Below are positions 49,401 through 60,723 of a DNA stretch of 64,000 nt, in pieces. Source of the DNA: Trichuris trichiura. Lineage: Eukaryota > Nematoda > Enoplea > Trichinellida > Trichuridae. Position 1 is the first letter of the stretch. Each line of letters begins with the position of its first letter. A program made the position numbers and the translations under genes. Under the pieces are notes generated by a model. The model saw only the letters and a list, made by a program, of their open reading frames with translations, was not told where the DNA came from and searched no databases. The stretch is from assembly GCA_037903355.1 (NCBI GenBank), contig JBAJFE010000060.1, positions 124,001-188,000 on the forward strand. The letters are read 5' to 3'.

Positions 49401-51209
49401 TGTCCCGGAAATTACCGTTTCGAATTTAATCGCCTTCAGCTTAAGAAAAATAAAAACAGTGCAGGAAAACAATTAATAATAGTGATTATTGGCGAAGTCC
49501 GCTATGAGGAAAACGTTAATATTAGCATACAGATTAATACGGTACCGTTGAGAAGAAAGGAGGAGAATGTTTACAAAAACTCCTACCTCGTTCACGCGTG
49601 GTATAATGCGCATCAGTTCTCCAGTGCGATGAGATATGATGATGTTTGAGCCAACAGCATCCATAACGTCAATTGACTCCGTTTTACGCGTTTCCCAAGG
49701 ACGAGCAACGAAAGAGTACGGCTTTGAAGTAAGGGCGCCAACGGGACAAAGATCAATAACGTTGCCAGAAAGTTCAGATGCAAAGAACAACGGAATGTAC
49801 GTTCCAATTTGCATGCTCCCTCCACGTCCTGTTGTACCGAATTCTTGAAAGCCGGCAATCTCGTTAGCAAATCTATAATACAATCGAAGGGAACTAGGAA
49901 TCGAATTGAACGAATTACCTACTTAAAAGGTCACGATAGAATACATCGAAAGACTGGGTGTCTTTTAACAGGCTTTGCTTGTTTCATAGTTGTTCCTCTG
50001 GTTCACGGATTTGGCCTGTTGGATGTATCTGTAAGTAAACTTCAAAATGCCCTACCAACGAATGGATGAGCAAATTGTTGGAGAAATTACAGAACAAATC
50101 GAATACCGTACGTTTCGGAACTGCTCCCCAACACTGATAACGACGGAACACGGGCAGTTCCGAAACGTACGGTATACAAATTGTTCTGTATTTTCTCTTA
50201 CAATTTGCTCATCCATCCGTTGGTAGGGCACTTTGAAGTTTACTTACAGATACATCAAACAGGCCAAACCCGTGAACCAGAGGAACAACTATGAAGCGAT
50301 AGACTACTGCTGTATAACTAATGCTTACACTGTTTCTAAGCTTACAGAAACACCAACGAATTACTTGAAACTCACTGTTACTAATTTAGATACACGTTAC
50401 TCCTTAATCAAAAAACTATAGTAATCTCGATAATTAAAATCTGAGCGATTGAAATAAGTTCTTGCAGCTTATAATTGCTCTCAAGTGGAAGATGTTCGTG
50501 CGATACGTTGCTTACCTAACACAGCGTGTGCAATGTATACAACGCGTCATAATTGTTTTCACAACAGGACCAATGTCTTTGTCTTCAACAGCGCGTTTTC
50601 CCGCAAAATCGACATCCATGAAACGACTTCGGTCCGAGCCAAACAGCATGCTTTGGTCTTGCAAATCACATTCACCTCCTTGGTCACAAACCGGACAATC
50701 CAATGGATGGTTAGCCAGCAAAAATTCCGTTACTCCCTCTCGAGCTTTTTTGGCCATTAAAGAATTCGTCTTGACTTTCATTCCGTTCCATACAGGCATA
50801 GCACAGGAGGCGACCGGCTAAGAGTAGGAAGAACGATAGCTGACGTCAAAAAAAAGAATGACATCACTTTAATAGACTTTTCTATTTCAACAAGACACAT
50901 ACGGCAATTGCCAGCGATGGATAACTTCTCGTGGTAGCAATATCGAGGTATTTCCACGCCGACAAGAGCGCATGCCTGAAGCACTGTCATGTGAGGATCT
51001 GCCAACACTTTCATATCGTTCACATAAACTTCCACTTTTTCACTCGGATTCGTTGCAATTAGGCGTGCCGCTAAAAGTAAACGTCCAAAACGTAAGACTA
51101 CAAACACTTCCACAAACGTATATTACTTACTTTTGTTATGAATGGCACGCAGCTGAGTAGCTATCGAGCGGATGGCATTTGCCGTTGGTCGAACACGTGT
51201 ACTCAACAT
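46477..51209 (-). CDS. ndufs1: NADH:ubiquinone oxidoreductase 75-kDa subunit (complex I)
   Basis: This is the largest subunit of the complex I peripheral arm; it carries Fe-S clusters that pass electrons in the mitochondrial matrix. Exons: 51209-51131, 51070-50868, 50817-50516, 49872-49587, 48219-48070, 48000-47870, 47817-47689, 47629-47563, 47500-47285, 47221-46889, 46826-46715 and 46643-46477. They total 2175 nt, or 724 codons, close to the usual 727, and every junction keeps frame. It starts with an arginine-rich mitochondrial presequence ([15 protein letters not shown]). Cluster ligand blocks are [42 protein letters not shown] and [12 protein letters not shown]. Other family blocks are [40 protein letters not shown] and [16 protein letters not shown]. 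Introns are 46-63 nt, except intron 3 (643 nt, holding a foldback element) and intron 4 (1367 nt). Confidence 0.97.
48784..48962. repeat. Direct repeat of a hAT-like terminal sequence in NDUFS1 intron 4
   Basis: The string AGGTTCTCAAACTTTTCGCT, continuing CCATCGCCCC, recurs about 130 bp later as AGGTTTTCAAACGTTTCCCT, continuing CCGTCGCCCC. The GGTTCTCAAACTT theme resembles hAT-family MITE ends. GC content is clearly higher than in the surrounding intron. I see no inverted partner, so it may be a tandem fragment of one end. Confidence 0.45.
49945..50295. mobile_element. Foldback element h in NDUFS1 intron 3
   Basis: Arms of about 150 bp (from TTTCATAGTTGTTCCTCTGG to its complement near 50292) surround a 66-bp centre bounded by CGTACGTTTCGGAACTG and CAGTTCCGAAACGTACGG. 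The left end contains GGTGTCTT, shared with element c. The flanks ACGATAGAATAC (49933-49944) and GCGATAGACTAC (50296-50307) look like a 12-bp target duplication with two mismatches. The core is a variant: CTGATAA with 4 extra bases, hairpin GGAAC/GTTCC, then GAAACGT. Confidence 0.75.
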
Positions 51210-53107
51210 TGGCTGTACAACCTAAAACGAGTTTAACTGCAGATCACGACGATCTTTCATTTAACAGTGGTTCAGCTATCTATATTCACGGTAACAACGA
51301 AATAAAGCAGCTACAGTAGGTTAAAAGAAAAGCAGGTTTCATTCGCATTCGTGCCAGATAACCCAATGATATGGGTACGTGGACATTTTAAATTTCGCTT
51401 AATTAAGCATTGTTCATTAAAAAATAAAATCAGCACAGTATTTGTTCTTGCTAATTAGCCACATTTCAAGTCTCACTCGAATCAGCATGAGAGGGCAAAC
51501 GAAAACATTTCGGTTTTCTCTAGCCTGCAGTTGCGGTTAATATCGCTCAATGCTAATTCCAGTATGAAACTTATGAAAGTGATATACCGTTAATACAAAG
51601 CTAGAACGTTTTGCTCATTTCCAACGCCACATGCAGCGGAAAGTTACCGTACTTTGCCGATACAACTTTTGACAAGTATTGGTCTTCAAAATGGATACAC
51701 TTTTCCTAGCTGCATTATCACTCGCCATTTTTAGCTTTAAATGCATTTTAATAACAAAATTGCGAAAACTATTCGCACGATAACCATACTGCAAAGATAA
51801 GCAAACCCCTCTCCTATTGAATGGAAAATCGACTGCTACCTCAAGATAATGAAAACAAAAAGCTGAATTTCGAAGTCGCTCGTTCCTCGAATTGATGCTA
51901 AAAATCGTGCTTCGAAAATGCCTCTTTTAACACGCGTCATTTCCCAAATTCGAAAAATAACAAAAGATTTGCCACTGCACTTATAGTTGCTTTAATAATG
52001 CTACAGAGTATTTAAAAAGATGATTTTCAACCAAATAAGGATTATTTTGTAGCACGAGTTTTCCTACTAATAGAACATGTGCTTTATTTTAATGGCAACG
52101 CTTTCAGTCAAGTAAGATCAAAAAGCATACTTTTGTTTAGAAGAAGAAAGCCGTCTTGCAAGACAAACTTTATTGTACTATTCGTGGGAAATCCACATCT
52201 TCGGTAATAGCAAAGAAGGATAAAGCAAGCAGCTGTTTCGTTCCCCCTTCAGCACTTGCGACGGACGAGATTGTTCCCGCTTCAGCATTCGTAGTGCCAA
52301 AAGGCTTTCAGTGCATTCAAGCATTAATGTTTAAACGAGACAATTAAATTACTTCACCAATGAACACCAAAATCAATCTTGTACATTTCCAATGAATGCA
52401 ACATTGTCAGTTATTCAGTTGCTATGGTTTTAATGTAGCGACAGAATGCTACCATTATTTAAAATCGTTAACACTGCTTAAAAAGCAAAAACTTCAAAAG
52501 GAAAAGAACAGGAACGCTGAAATGCAAACAAAAACAATGCATCACAACCCTGTAGTCATTATATGCGGACTACGAAAGACCAACAACTTGTTCCGTATAA
52601 AGTCGATTAGTGCAGGCACAGTGTCCTCCAAGAGTTCGAAATCCAAAAACAGCTTAACCAGCGATTCACTCCTGAAAACGCAAGCAGCATTATTCATCAA
52701 ATAAACGCAACACTTTCCTCTGCACTTGGCTAAACTTATTGTTAGCGATAGTAACAACGGCTGCTGAAAGCTGTAGGGATAAGCTACAAACTAAAGAGGT
52801 GCACAGTAACGTCACACCAGCACAGAGAAAGCTGTATCTCTGGTTAAAAACCAGGAAATAATTGAAACACAGAATGCTTTTAGTGACTAGCTGACATTGA
52901 GAAAGTTTAATGGTATGCTTTCAATTAAAATTAGCCTATAAGAAGTCTTTAAATTGCAATAACTTTTATTTAATTGTTCGCACAAACTTTCTACTACCTG
53001 GTTAACCAATTAGGCAGTTTATTGCAGTAAAGGCCACGGATGCCGTTGAAAAAGCGAAAGAAGAAAGTGCCAATTGAATTTAAGCAAGAATAATTAGTCA
53101 GCGAAAG
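51210..53107. other. Intergenic region between ndufs1 and msh5
   Basis: It should hold the ndufs1 promoter and the msh5 3' end. I see no exons, RNA genes or repeats that I can support. Confidence 0.4.
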
Positions 53108-56100
53108 TTAGATAAGGTGTAGACAGAATTTTTTTAACACCGCATACTCTTTGTATTCCAAGTTCATCTGTTCAACAGTGACACCAGGTCGAGTCAGCGG
53201 CTTCTGCTGCCTTTGATCTTGATAAATCTAAGAAAAACTGATGCACAAAACAGTGCATACTTTACGTGGGTAACACCTTGTGAATTCGGTTAATCACTTC
53301 CTCAGGTAGCCCAGACTTCCTTGCAGCATAAGCAGCGTACGACTGCGAGCCGTAACCTTCAACTATGCTGTATAAATAAATCAGCTCACATTCTCTACGC
53401 ATAACTTTCATAGTCTATATGCAATCATTCTTTCAACACCGTTAGGCAACTTGAACAGTTACCTTGAACTTAACATAAGGAGATCGAGGTAGCGTATCCA
53501 ACAAAGCATGAATATGGGTGCTAACAAAAACGTGGGGGCATTGATCTCCATTTTGAAGCCAGTACTGCAGGCACGACGTCAACAAAGACAAACCAACCTC
53601 CTAAAAAAATTTATAGTCGCTTGAGAAATATAAACAAATCTAACCAGCCAATACTATCATTACTAGTTATTTCGTTATAGGATACTAAGACGCACACAAC
53701 TGGGCAAAACTGCAGCATTTAATTGTATTATTATTATTATTACTGGCCCAGTCGACGTAGCAGAACCATAGCGAAAGGATAACTACTCACTGACGATGTT
53801 CCTTTGCCAAATTCGTCGATAAGAACCAAAGAACGGCAAGTAGCGCTATTTACAGCGACGGCCATCTGCTTAAGATCGCACGCAAAAGTTGACATTCCAG
53901 TGAATACAGAATCAATGGAATGAAGGCGAGAAAGAATTCTATCGGTCATCGGTATTTTGGCTGATACGGCGGGAACAAAGCTGCCTATGTGTGCTAAGAA
54001 AACAATTATGCCGACCTAAAATCATTTCAATTTCATAATGCTATTTTAAAAAGTGCTCCTAATTACTTGCTTTACGTAGACACTTTTTCCCGAGGCATTC
54101 GGTGCCGTAAGAATGTGAACTAATCCTAGTTCAGCATTTCCACTTTGAATCGGATTGTTTACAAAAGGAGATGAACGAAATTCAACAAGTGGATGACGAC
54201 CGCCGGCTACCTCTAACAATCTTCCATCATGCAATTCTGGTCGAACCCAACTGAGCTCCCGTGCCGTCACTGCCAATGCGATCAGACTGAAAACAATCGC
54301 AGGGAACTTCATTGAAGAGAAAATTTTTTTATTGGGATTAAGTTTATTCGATACGTTACGATCTGCTCTATGATTTTACCCTTTAGAAAGATTACAGCGA
54401 TTGAAGTCTAATAAGATTACTTCCACTGTAACTTGTACCAAATCTATTAGATCATATGAGCAGACAAGAATTTAAAAACAAAGCACTTAGCAATAATCTA
54501 TTTAGCATGATTTTCTTGGAACATCTTTACTCGATTGCAAGCCTATAGCAATACACAAGTGAAACAAAAAGGATGCAAATGGACAATGCAATATGGCATC
54601 GTTTGGTCAATTGAAACGATCACTAACCTGTCAATTATAGTTGCCTGGTTAACAAGATGCAAAGCGGCAGCAGCATTTTCCAAAATGTCATTTTGCAGAT
54701 TGAGCATAATGGACAATTCTCGGTCGGCAATATCCATCCTGAGATCGCCAAGCTCCAAATCCAATCGTTCAACAGAAGCAGTTTTATAATGTACTCGATT
54801 GTTAGAAACGAACAAAAATTGCATTCCTGGCTGTTCATAATCGCTTACCGTAAGCCATTCAGGTCGACGTGGTACGGCAACAAGATATCCAATCTGTATA
54901 TTTCATTAAATAGAAAGAATACTTGAAAGACAGTTTTCCTAACCATTGGGGCATAGACGACAGTACATTCAGGTGTTTCAAATGGCAGTCGGTTTACTTC
55001 CTCTTCAGCAACTTTTGTTAATAATTCAGGCAATCTTTCGTATTGGTTTTTCTCTGAAGAAACGCAAAATTTCAAGAGCAACATCCCATCGTGGATTGCA
55101 AAAGCTACTTTCGTCCAACACCTCGTCGACACCAGACCGCACGCGCACGTGGCCTTGATGACGAAGAGATTCAAAGTCAATCTGTATAAAATGAAAATAG
55201 GCAAACGGTTTCCTTCTACCGTAACGTCATACCACAGTGGAAATGCGACGGCACAGCTTGCGAATTTCTTCAACAAAATGATCGGGCACCTGTAATTCCA
55301 TCATACTTTAACAATAAGACTTACAGCAAACTGCACTTTCCTGATTGAGTAGAGTTGGGAGGTCAGTTCTGTTGTTTCTCAGAACTTCAATTATATACAC
55401 GCATTTCTGCATACTCTAACGAACAATGGATCTATATTAAATAGGCATAAATGAAACAACGACGAGCTTCACAGTATGAAGACGAGTCCAATCGCCAGTC
55501 AGCATTGTTGACACACGAAGACGACTGAAGATTCCCTGAAAAAAATTTCTAAATATTTTTCTCACCGCCTTTGGATTACTCACTCCAATGGTTCGAACAT
55601 GCCGTAATGCTTTCTGAAGAATATTGACTAGATGAACATTTCTTTCGTCGGCCAAAAACTGAATAGCCTCCAGTCGATCGCAAAGTATGTCTCCATTTCT
55701 AATTGGCTGACGAAACATTTTCCTGTTAAAAGAAGCTTAGAAGAAAAAATTATTTGAACTCTCATCGAAACGTATACCGGAGGTGAAAGGAGCCGGCTCT
55801 GCTCATACATCTATTGCATATGGCTGAAAGAATAACGGCTTACCTACCCTTTGGGTGCAATTTCATAAAATATGTATACAAAACAAACTGAAGCCCTCTT
55901 TAGTCCCTCCGCGACCAGCCTTATATACCGACGGGTGATGTTCGCTTTTAAATATTTGTAGTGCTTCGAATGTACAAGCATCCATGGACAGTATGTCGCA
56001 CCTTTAGAAAGTAATTAAGGAAACTTTCAGTTGCAAAAAATTCCAAGTTTTACAGTTCCAATGGAACGATACGATAGGCTAACGTGTACGAAGCTCTGTC

Positions 56101-57921
56101 CGTTATTTCAGATGTGTTGCTTGATAAGATACCGTTGATGTTGCAGTGTCTAATGATCACACCGAGTGCGCGAACCTGAATGAACAAACTATTTACTGGA
56201 AATTTTGACTAGGCAAAATTCAAAATCAAGCTAAAGCAGTAGAACAAAGCAAGCAAGTTAAGGTGCAAGAAATAAAAAAGCAATCAGCTGGAATTTTCAC
56301 TTTCCGTTTTTGGAGTTGAAAGATTTTGCTGCTCTCTAACAACCGCCAACTCAAAAGGTTCAACTGCGCAGCTCCGGATGGTCTCTATACAATAGCATAT
56401 TGCTACTGAGAATATCGGCACTACGCCTTTTGAAATATATTCAGCAATGATCGCTTGGTGACGAGTGCCTTCAAAAACATCTTGCATTTTTGACCACTCG
56501 GACCCCAATCGAGTAAACTTTGTTGCATGTAGCTCTTAGGATCATAATCAACCCTTCTTCAGCGGACAGAAAAGGTAATCAGTATTAACTGGAAAAGTGT
56601 AAACTTCCATGATGCTAAGCGAATGTAGGGAATCGAGAGTGGAGTTCAAGGTCGTTTAGGATCCTTCCACATACTATACGAACAAAAACGAAATCGTTTT
56701 CAGTTATGTGCCCACATCTTACAGCACTGGACAACATGACCACTGAGGTAGAATTGCCTGTCAAGTAAATTGTGGACATACAACCTGAAAGACCCGAAAA
56801 TACGCTTAAACTTCGCTCACTTTTCCCTTCGTACATCGTGATTAATGATATTGTTACGTGGGGTAATCCCGAAAGCTAAGGAACATAAAATTTATTGAAA
56901 ATATAACTTTTTGGTACTGGGTCATAGGTTTTCATGTTTTAGTCTTTTGTACGGAGATTGTCCCATCGAAAAGTACAAAAAACTTTTAGTACCGCTGAGG
57001 ACGGGTCACGCGCGGCCCGAAAGCTACGGTCTACCAATAAAATTTTTATATTTTTCAACAGGGCAATCTTCGTACAAAAAATCCAAACATAAAATTTATT
57101 CTGCAAAGGTCCAAGCTGCCAGAAATAATAAACTTGATTATTAAGTGTGCAAAAAAAATTAAATTCAGAATATCGTTCATAACACTGGGACAACGGTTGT
57201 CGGTTACCATGCAGGTTGCGTCAAAATCGACGGCAAATAAGCAACGTGTCTGACCATCCAGCACAGTCTCTCTTGCATTTGAAGGCGCAAACAAGTTGAT
57301 GACTACTTCTTTGCACAGCGATAGTTCTGAAATGGGAAAAAAAGAAGGAAAAAAATTTTGCGAAACAATGCGCAAGTGGTTTACCAAATTCTCTTGCCGG
57401 TAATCTTACAGCATATGGGTTTGACGAATCACCATCCGCATATGATTGCTGGAATTCTTCTAAAATTTTCTCCCGTATTTAGAAGACTCAATTAGTCATA
57501 TTACGCAATTCCGCCACTTTGCGAAGCACCGACTCGCCAACGCTACTGCTTAGCAATAAAGTAGTTGGCTGAACTTGACAGAGTACTAAAAAGAAACCAA
57601 TCAAGTTGATCATGAAATTTTGCGAGTCAAATTTTTTTTACCATTGCTAAGTATGGTAAACTCTGTCATATCTTCATCGATGTCATTTAGATAGCTTATT
57701 ATACCTTGCTCAGCGTCGAAGCAAGCTGCTCCAATCTTCCGTTTTGACAAACAAATGCAAAGTACAACCTAGAATTATTGGGCAATAAAATATTCAGAAA
57801 GAAACTCATGTCTTGCAAAGAAAACATTTCAACGAGCACAAACCTTCTGCAAGCAGTTCACAAAAAGTTCCGCGAACGTTCGATGCAATGCTTTCAACAT
57901 AGATCTTTCCAGCAGATTCAT
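53108..57921 (-). CDS. msh5: Meiotic MutS homologue MSH5
   Basis: MSH5 acts with MSH4 as a sliding clamp that stabilises meiotic crossover intermediates. Model exons: 57921-57844, 57768-57642, 57585-57505, 57459-57385, 57326-57208, 56175-56054, 56001-55880, 55823-55778, 55722-55584, 55535-55473, 55406-55337, 55267-55233, 55181-55109, 55053-54944, 54893-54628, 54286-54067, 54015-53791, 53600-53463, 53414-53277 and 53227-53108. They total 2367 nt, or 788 codons; human MSH5 has about 830. Blocks typical of MSH5 rather than MSH4: ALQIFKSEHHPSVYK, DRLEAIQFL, LPELLTKVAEEEVNRLP, GRHPLVEF, STFACDLKQMAVAVNSAT and SLVLIDEFGKGTSS (Walker B). Walker A is APNASGKS, with alanine in place of the first glycine. 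The junction near 55337-55267 is uncertain. Intron 5 (1.03 kb) holds a foldback element. Confidence 0.93.
56897..57085. mobile_element. Foldback-family element i in MSH5 intron 5
   Basis: This is a 189-bp insertion flanked by a perfect 15-bp direct repeat, AACATAAAATTTATT (56882-56896 and 57086-57100). The left end, TTGGTACTGGGTCATAGG followed by TTTTCATG, matches the family. Short arms TTTTGTACGGAGATTGTCCC and GGGCAATCTTCGTACAAAAA are inverted. It carries one hammerhead-like core on the plus strand, antisense to msh5. Confidence 0.85.
56991..57030 (+). ncRNA. Hammerhead-ribozyme-like motif
   Basis: In order: ACCG, CTGAGGA, C, stem II with GGG/CCC, GAA, AGCT, A, CGGT. Stem I ACCG/CGGT has four pairs. 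The only change in the core is at N7 (T to G), the position that varies freely in natural hammerheads. A at the cleavage position is allowed (H17). The motif is in an intron but antisense to the host transcript. Confidence 0.6.
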
Positions 57922-59322
57922 TTTTATTTTTAAATTAATCTCATTGTCAGTTGCCAGCATTCCATTTTATACTGCCAATAATATTGGAGAAAAATTTACA
58001 GCACACCACGAATATTAAACATAATAGAACAATCCTCTGCTCGTCACATTCATGGTAAAGCTAAAACATTGTCTGAAAAGATATGAAAGCTGCACAATTG
58101 ATACAAACTATAAATAGACAAGCCATGCCAATAATCTTTAATTAACAAGACTTCGCCTGCGGCTGGTAAACGTTAAGAAAAACGTCTTTTAATCAAAAGT
58201 TTTAAATGCAGTAAATAAGCACATTACTGTCACGGCCCGTATTGTCATCTTTTTAAGCAGTTGGTTGCACGTCCGTTTGACGGAAGGCGATATTTAAAAA
58301 CTGCCGAACTCTACCACGTATCCATTGCAATGGAAATTTATACATTTTAAAAGAGTTTTTGAAGTTCACCAGGCAAACACCGTAGCCAAAACTTACCTTG
58401 TATTCATCATCCTTAGAATAGTCAGCTTGAACACTAGATTCGTTAAAAGAAGACATTTATGGAATTCCTTGCCAAACAGCGCAAAGCGCGACGAAGATCA
58501 CACTGTAGGCGAACTGTGTTTTCTACGAAGGACTGAATTTTCAAAAATCCTTACTGTAGACTGAGAATCATTAAAATTCGTGTAAAGAAGTTTTAATGAT
58601 TCCTTCAATAACGGATATAAACTTGCCAAAGCTTGTTGCAAAAATGTTTATAATTTTTTTCTCAGTTAAGCGGTAAGAAACAATGCGCGGTTCCTATGAA
58701 CTGTTTCGTCTATTTTGAACTCTTTAATCTCTCAAAATTCAAGGATTGAATGATTCAGGTTATATTCAACAAAACCAAAATGATAGTTCTTTAGAAACTG
58801 CGTAAGCACGTTTCTTTGGCAGGGCAAATGATATTAGTTGAATGACAATGGAAAGAATTACATTTAAACGCATATTCACATTTTAAGTACTCCAAAAAAA
58901 GCATGGTGAGACTAACGGCCATTCTACTCGTGGAAAATTTTGACTTCAGCTTCTATACAGGAAATGAAATAAGCAATAGTTCCCCCTGCAACATGTACAA
59001 TTTAACCGAACTGAATGGACTATTCGACATAAGAATTTCGTTTTGCTTCTTCACTGTACCATTACAAACTATCACCTCGCTCAAGCAATCACGTGAACAA
59101 TCAAAGAAAAACTAGCACGTCAAGTTCACGTTTAAAACGAGGCAATAGTATTAAGTGTCTTCACTTCTGCCATAAAGAATAATTAGCAATAACCTTTATC
59201 CTAGTTTAGCGCGTTCATCTCTTGAATCGAACTAAGTTGTAGACTGATGCTGCTTCAAAGCGGAAGGCAAGTTCTACGGCACCAGTAAACATTTTATTAG
59301 TTAAGTAACATTGAAACAAATA
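57922..59322. other. Intergenic region between msh5 and mrps18c
   Basis: It contains the 3' flank of mrps18c and the presumed msh5 promoter. The short open frames here have no recognisable motif. Confidence 0.4.
59293..59298 (-). terminator. Polyadenylation signal of mrps18c
   Basis: AATAAA on the minus strand lies about 25 nt after the stop codon of the ribosomal protein gene, the usual place for a poly(A) signal. Confidence 0.6.
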
Positions 59323-59760
59323 CTAATACGGGTTTGGTCTTTGTGGAGTCATCGGATCGAACAGACGAGGATCCTTTAAATAACGAGGCTCCTTAGACAG
59401 CACAGGCATCAGCCCAGCTTTTCTCGAAATCCTTATGGCCTTCTCCAGTAAACGTTGCTGTTTTTCACACAAACCGGTGATGTGCTTCTGGTACAAACGG
59501 CCAGAAAACGAAGATAAAAACTGACTGAGCAGACGAGCATTCTTGTAATCTGGAACGATTCCATAACGGCACAAAATACATTTCTGCTTCGGTTTTTCGA
59601 AAGGATTTTTGCTGAGTTCTTTCAAAGGTTGATCATTTTCACACTCCTCTGGCGAGGGAACATAAAGACCACGTAAGCCACGATGCGTCGCAATTACCGG
59701 CGTCTTAACAAACTTGGTTAAAACTCTTCCGAAGATCAATGATGTAAAATTCATGTACAA
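59323..59760 (-). CDS. mrps18c: Mitochondrial small-subunit ribosomal protein bS18m (MRPS18C type)
   Basis: A single exon of 145 codons encodes a mitochondrial bS18 protein of the 28S subunit. The N-terminus (about residues 1-35) is basic and hydroxylated, like an import signal. The conserved block starts at about residue 50 with NPFEKPKQKCILC and continues with PDYKNARLLSQFLSSFSGRL and KHITGLCEKQQ, the diagnostic bS18 core. The two cysteines of CILC and the later C of TGLC are retained as in zinc-binding bS18m proteins. The C-terminus FDPMTPQRPNPY is typical of the C paralogue in invertebrates. ATG at 59760 and 59754 (MYMNF) are both possible starts. There are no introns, unlike its neighbours. 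Confidence 0.93.
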   Translation of the reverse strand: MYMNFTSLIFGRVLTKFVKTPVIATHRGLRGLYVPSPEECENDQPLKELSKNPFEKPKQKCILCRYGIVPDYKNARLLSQFLSSFSGRLYQKHITGLCEKQQRLLEKAIRISRKAGLMPVLSKEPRYLKDPRLFDPMTPQRPNPY

Positions 59761-60489
59761 CTTTGAAAAGTAAGATTAGCATACTACCGTATGAAATATA
59801 AATGTTCTCAAGTTTTAGATGAAAAAGGCTTGAAAATGGCTTATTGTCCGTTGCACGTAACAATTTAATTTTGTTATGCGCGACGGAGAATAAACTGTTT
59901 TCAGCCCTTTTTCATCAGTTACGACGACCTTCAAAGTGTTCTTAAATTTAACCATTGAAAAAAGAAGAAAATGCCTGATGTTCTTTCTTTCCAACCCAGT
60001 AAAGTGAGATTACTATTGATAATTATGCTACCGAATTTTTACTTATTGCAATACCATGCCTGACACGTTCGTTAAAGTGGAGCTTTACGTCTCCGTGCTA
60101 AGCGAAATAATGTGTTGCTGGTAAGACGAACCAGGTCTCTTCATTTCATAGTGACAAGTGTGCGTTACAGCAGGGCACATAACCACATCGCCAACATTTC
60201 TTATGTTTAGAATGTGGGAATAAACGCCTCCTTATCCACTATTACCGTTCACTCTGCCGAATTGAAGAACAGTGACAATATTTTCATAACTTCCTTCTTT
60301 CCTTCTTCGCGGGAGATTGAAATCGTCTATTTGTGCAAAAACAGACAAATGCTTCCGTATGGAATGGAAGAAAAAAGCTTGAAAATGTGATGTTTTAGTA
60401 CGGGACTGTATGTTTCCATAGTTCAGCGTCTTTATTACGGTAGCTGTGTCCCGTTGGTAAGCACAAGAAAGAAGGAGAATGAAGAGTTT

Positions 60490-60530
60490 CCAGAGCTTTC
60501 GGGTCTGTCGCGACCCGTTGTCAGTGGTCA
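60490..60530 (-). ncRNA. Hammerhead-like motif with broken core, left arm
   Basis: On the minus strand: CCA, CTGACAA, C, stem II GGGTC/GACCC, GAA, AGCT, C, TGG. Stem I and stem II are kept, but the essential G8 has become A, which should abolish cleavage. Confidence 0.55.
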
Positions 60531-60685
60531 AAGACTACTTTTTAAAAAAGAATAGACTAAAAAAGAGTAGACAAGCAGCTGACAGTCGCAGAAGAAATCT
60601 CCAACAGAGAACTTTAAAATCCTCGGTTTAAACGATGGAAAATGATGCAAGAGAAATCTCCCCACATAAATTACACAGATATTGA

Positions 60686-60723
60686 CCACTGACGACGGGT
60701 CGCGACAAACCCGAAAGCTCTGG
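60686..60723 (+). ncRNA. Hammerhead-ribozyme-like motif, right arm
   Basis: In order: CCA, CTGACGA, C, stem II GGGT/ACCC, GAA, AGCT, C, TGG. Stem I CCA/TGG pairs and differs from CCG/CGG in the copy at 20053-20092 by a compensating change. N7 is C here; all invariant core bases are present. Confidence 0.6.

Noticed and set aside
56284..56836. Two minus-strand frames between MSH5 exons 5 and 6
   Set aside because: MSH5 reads without a gap from the exon ending at 57208 (AVDFDATCM) to the exon starting at 56175 (VRALG), so these frames lie in an intron and have no family match.
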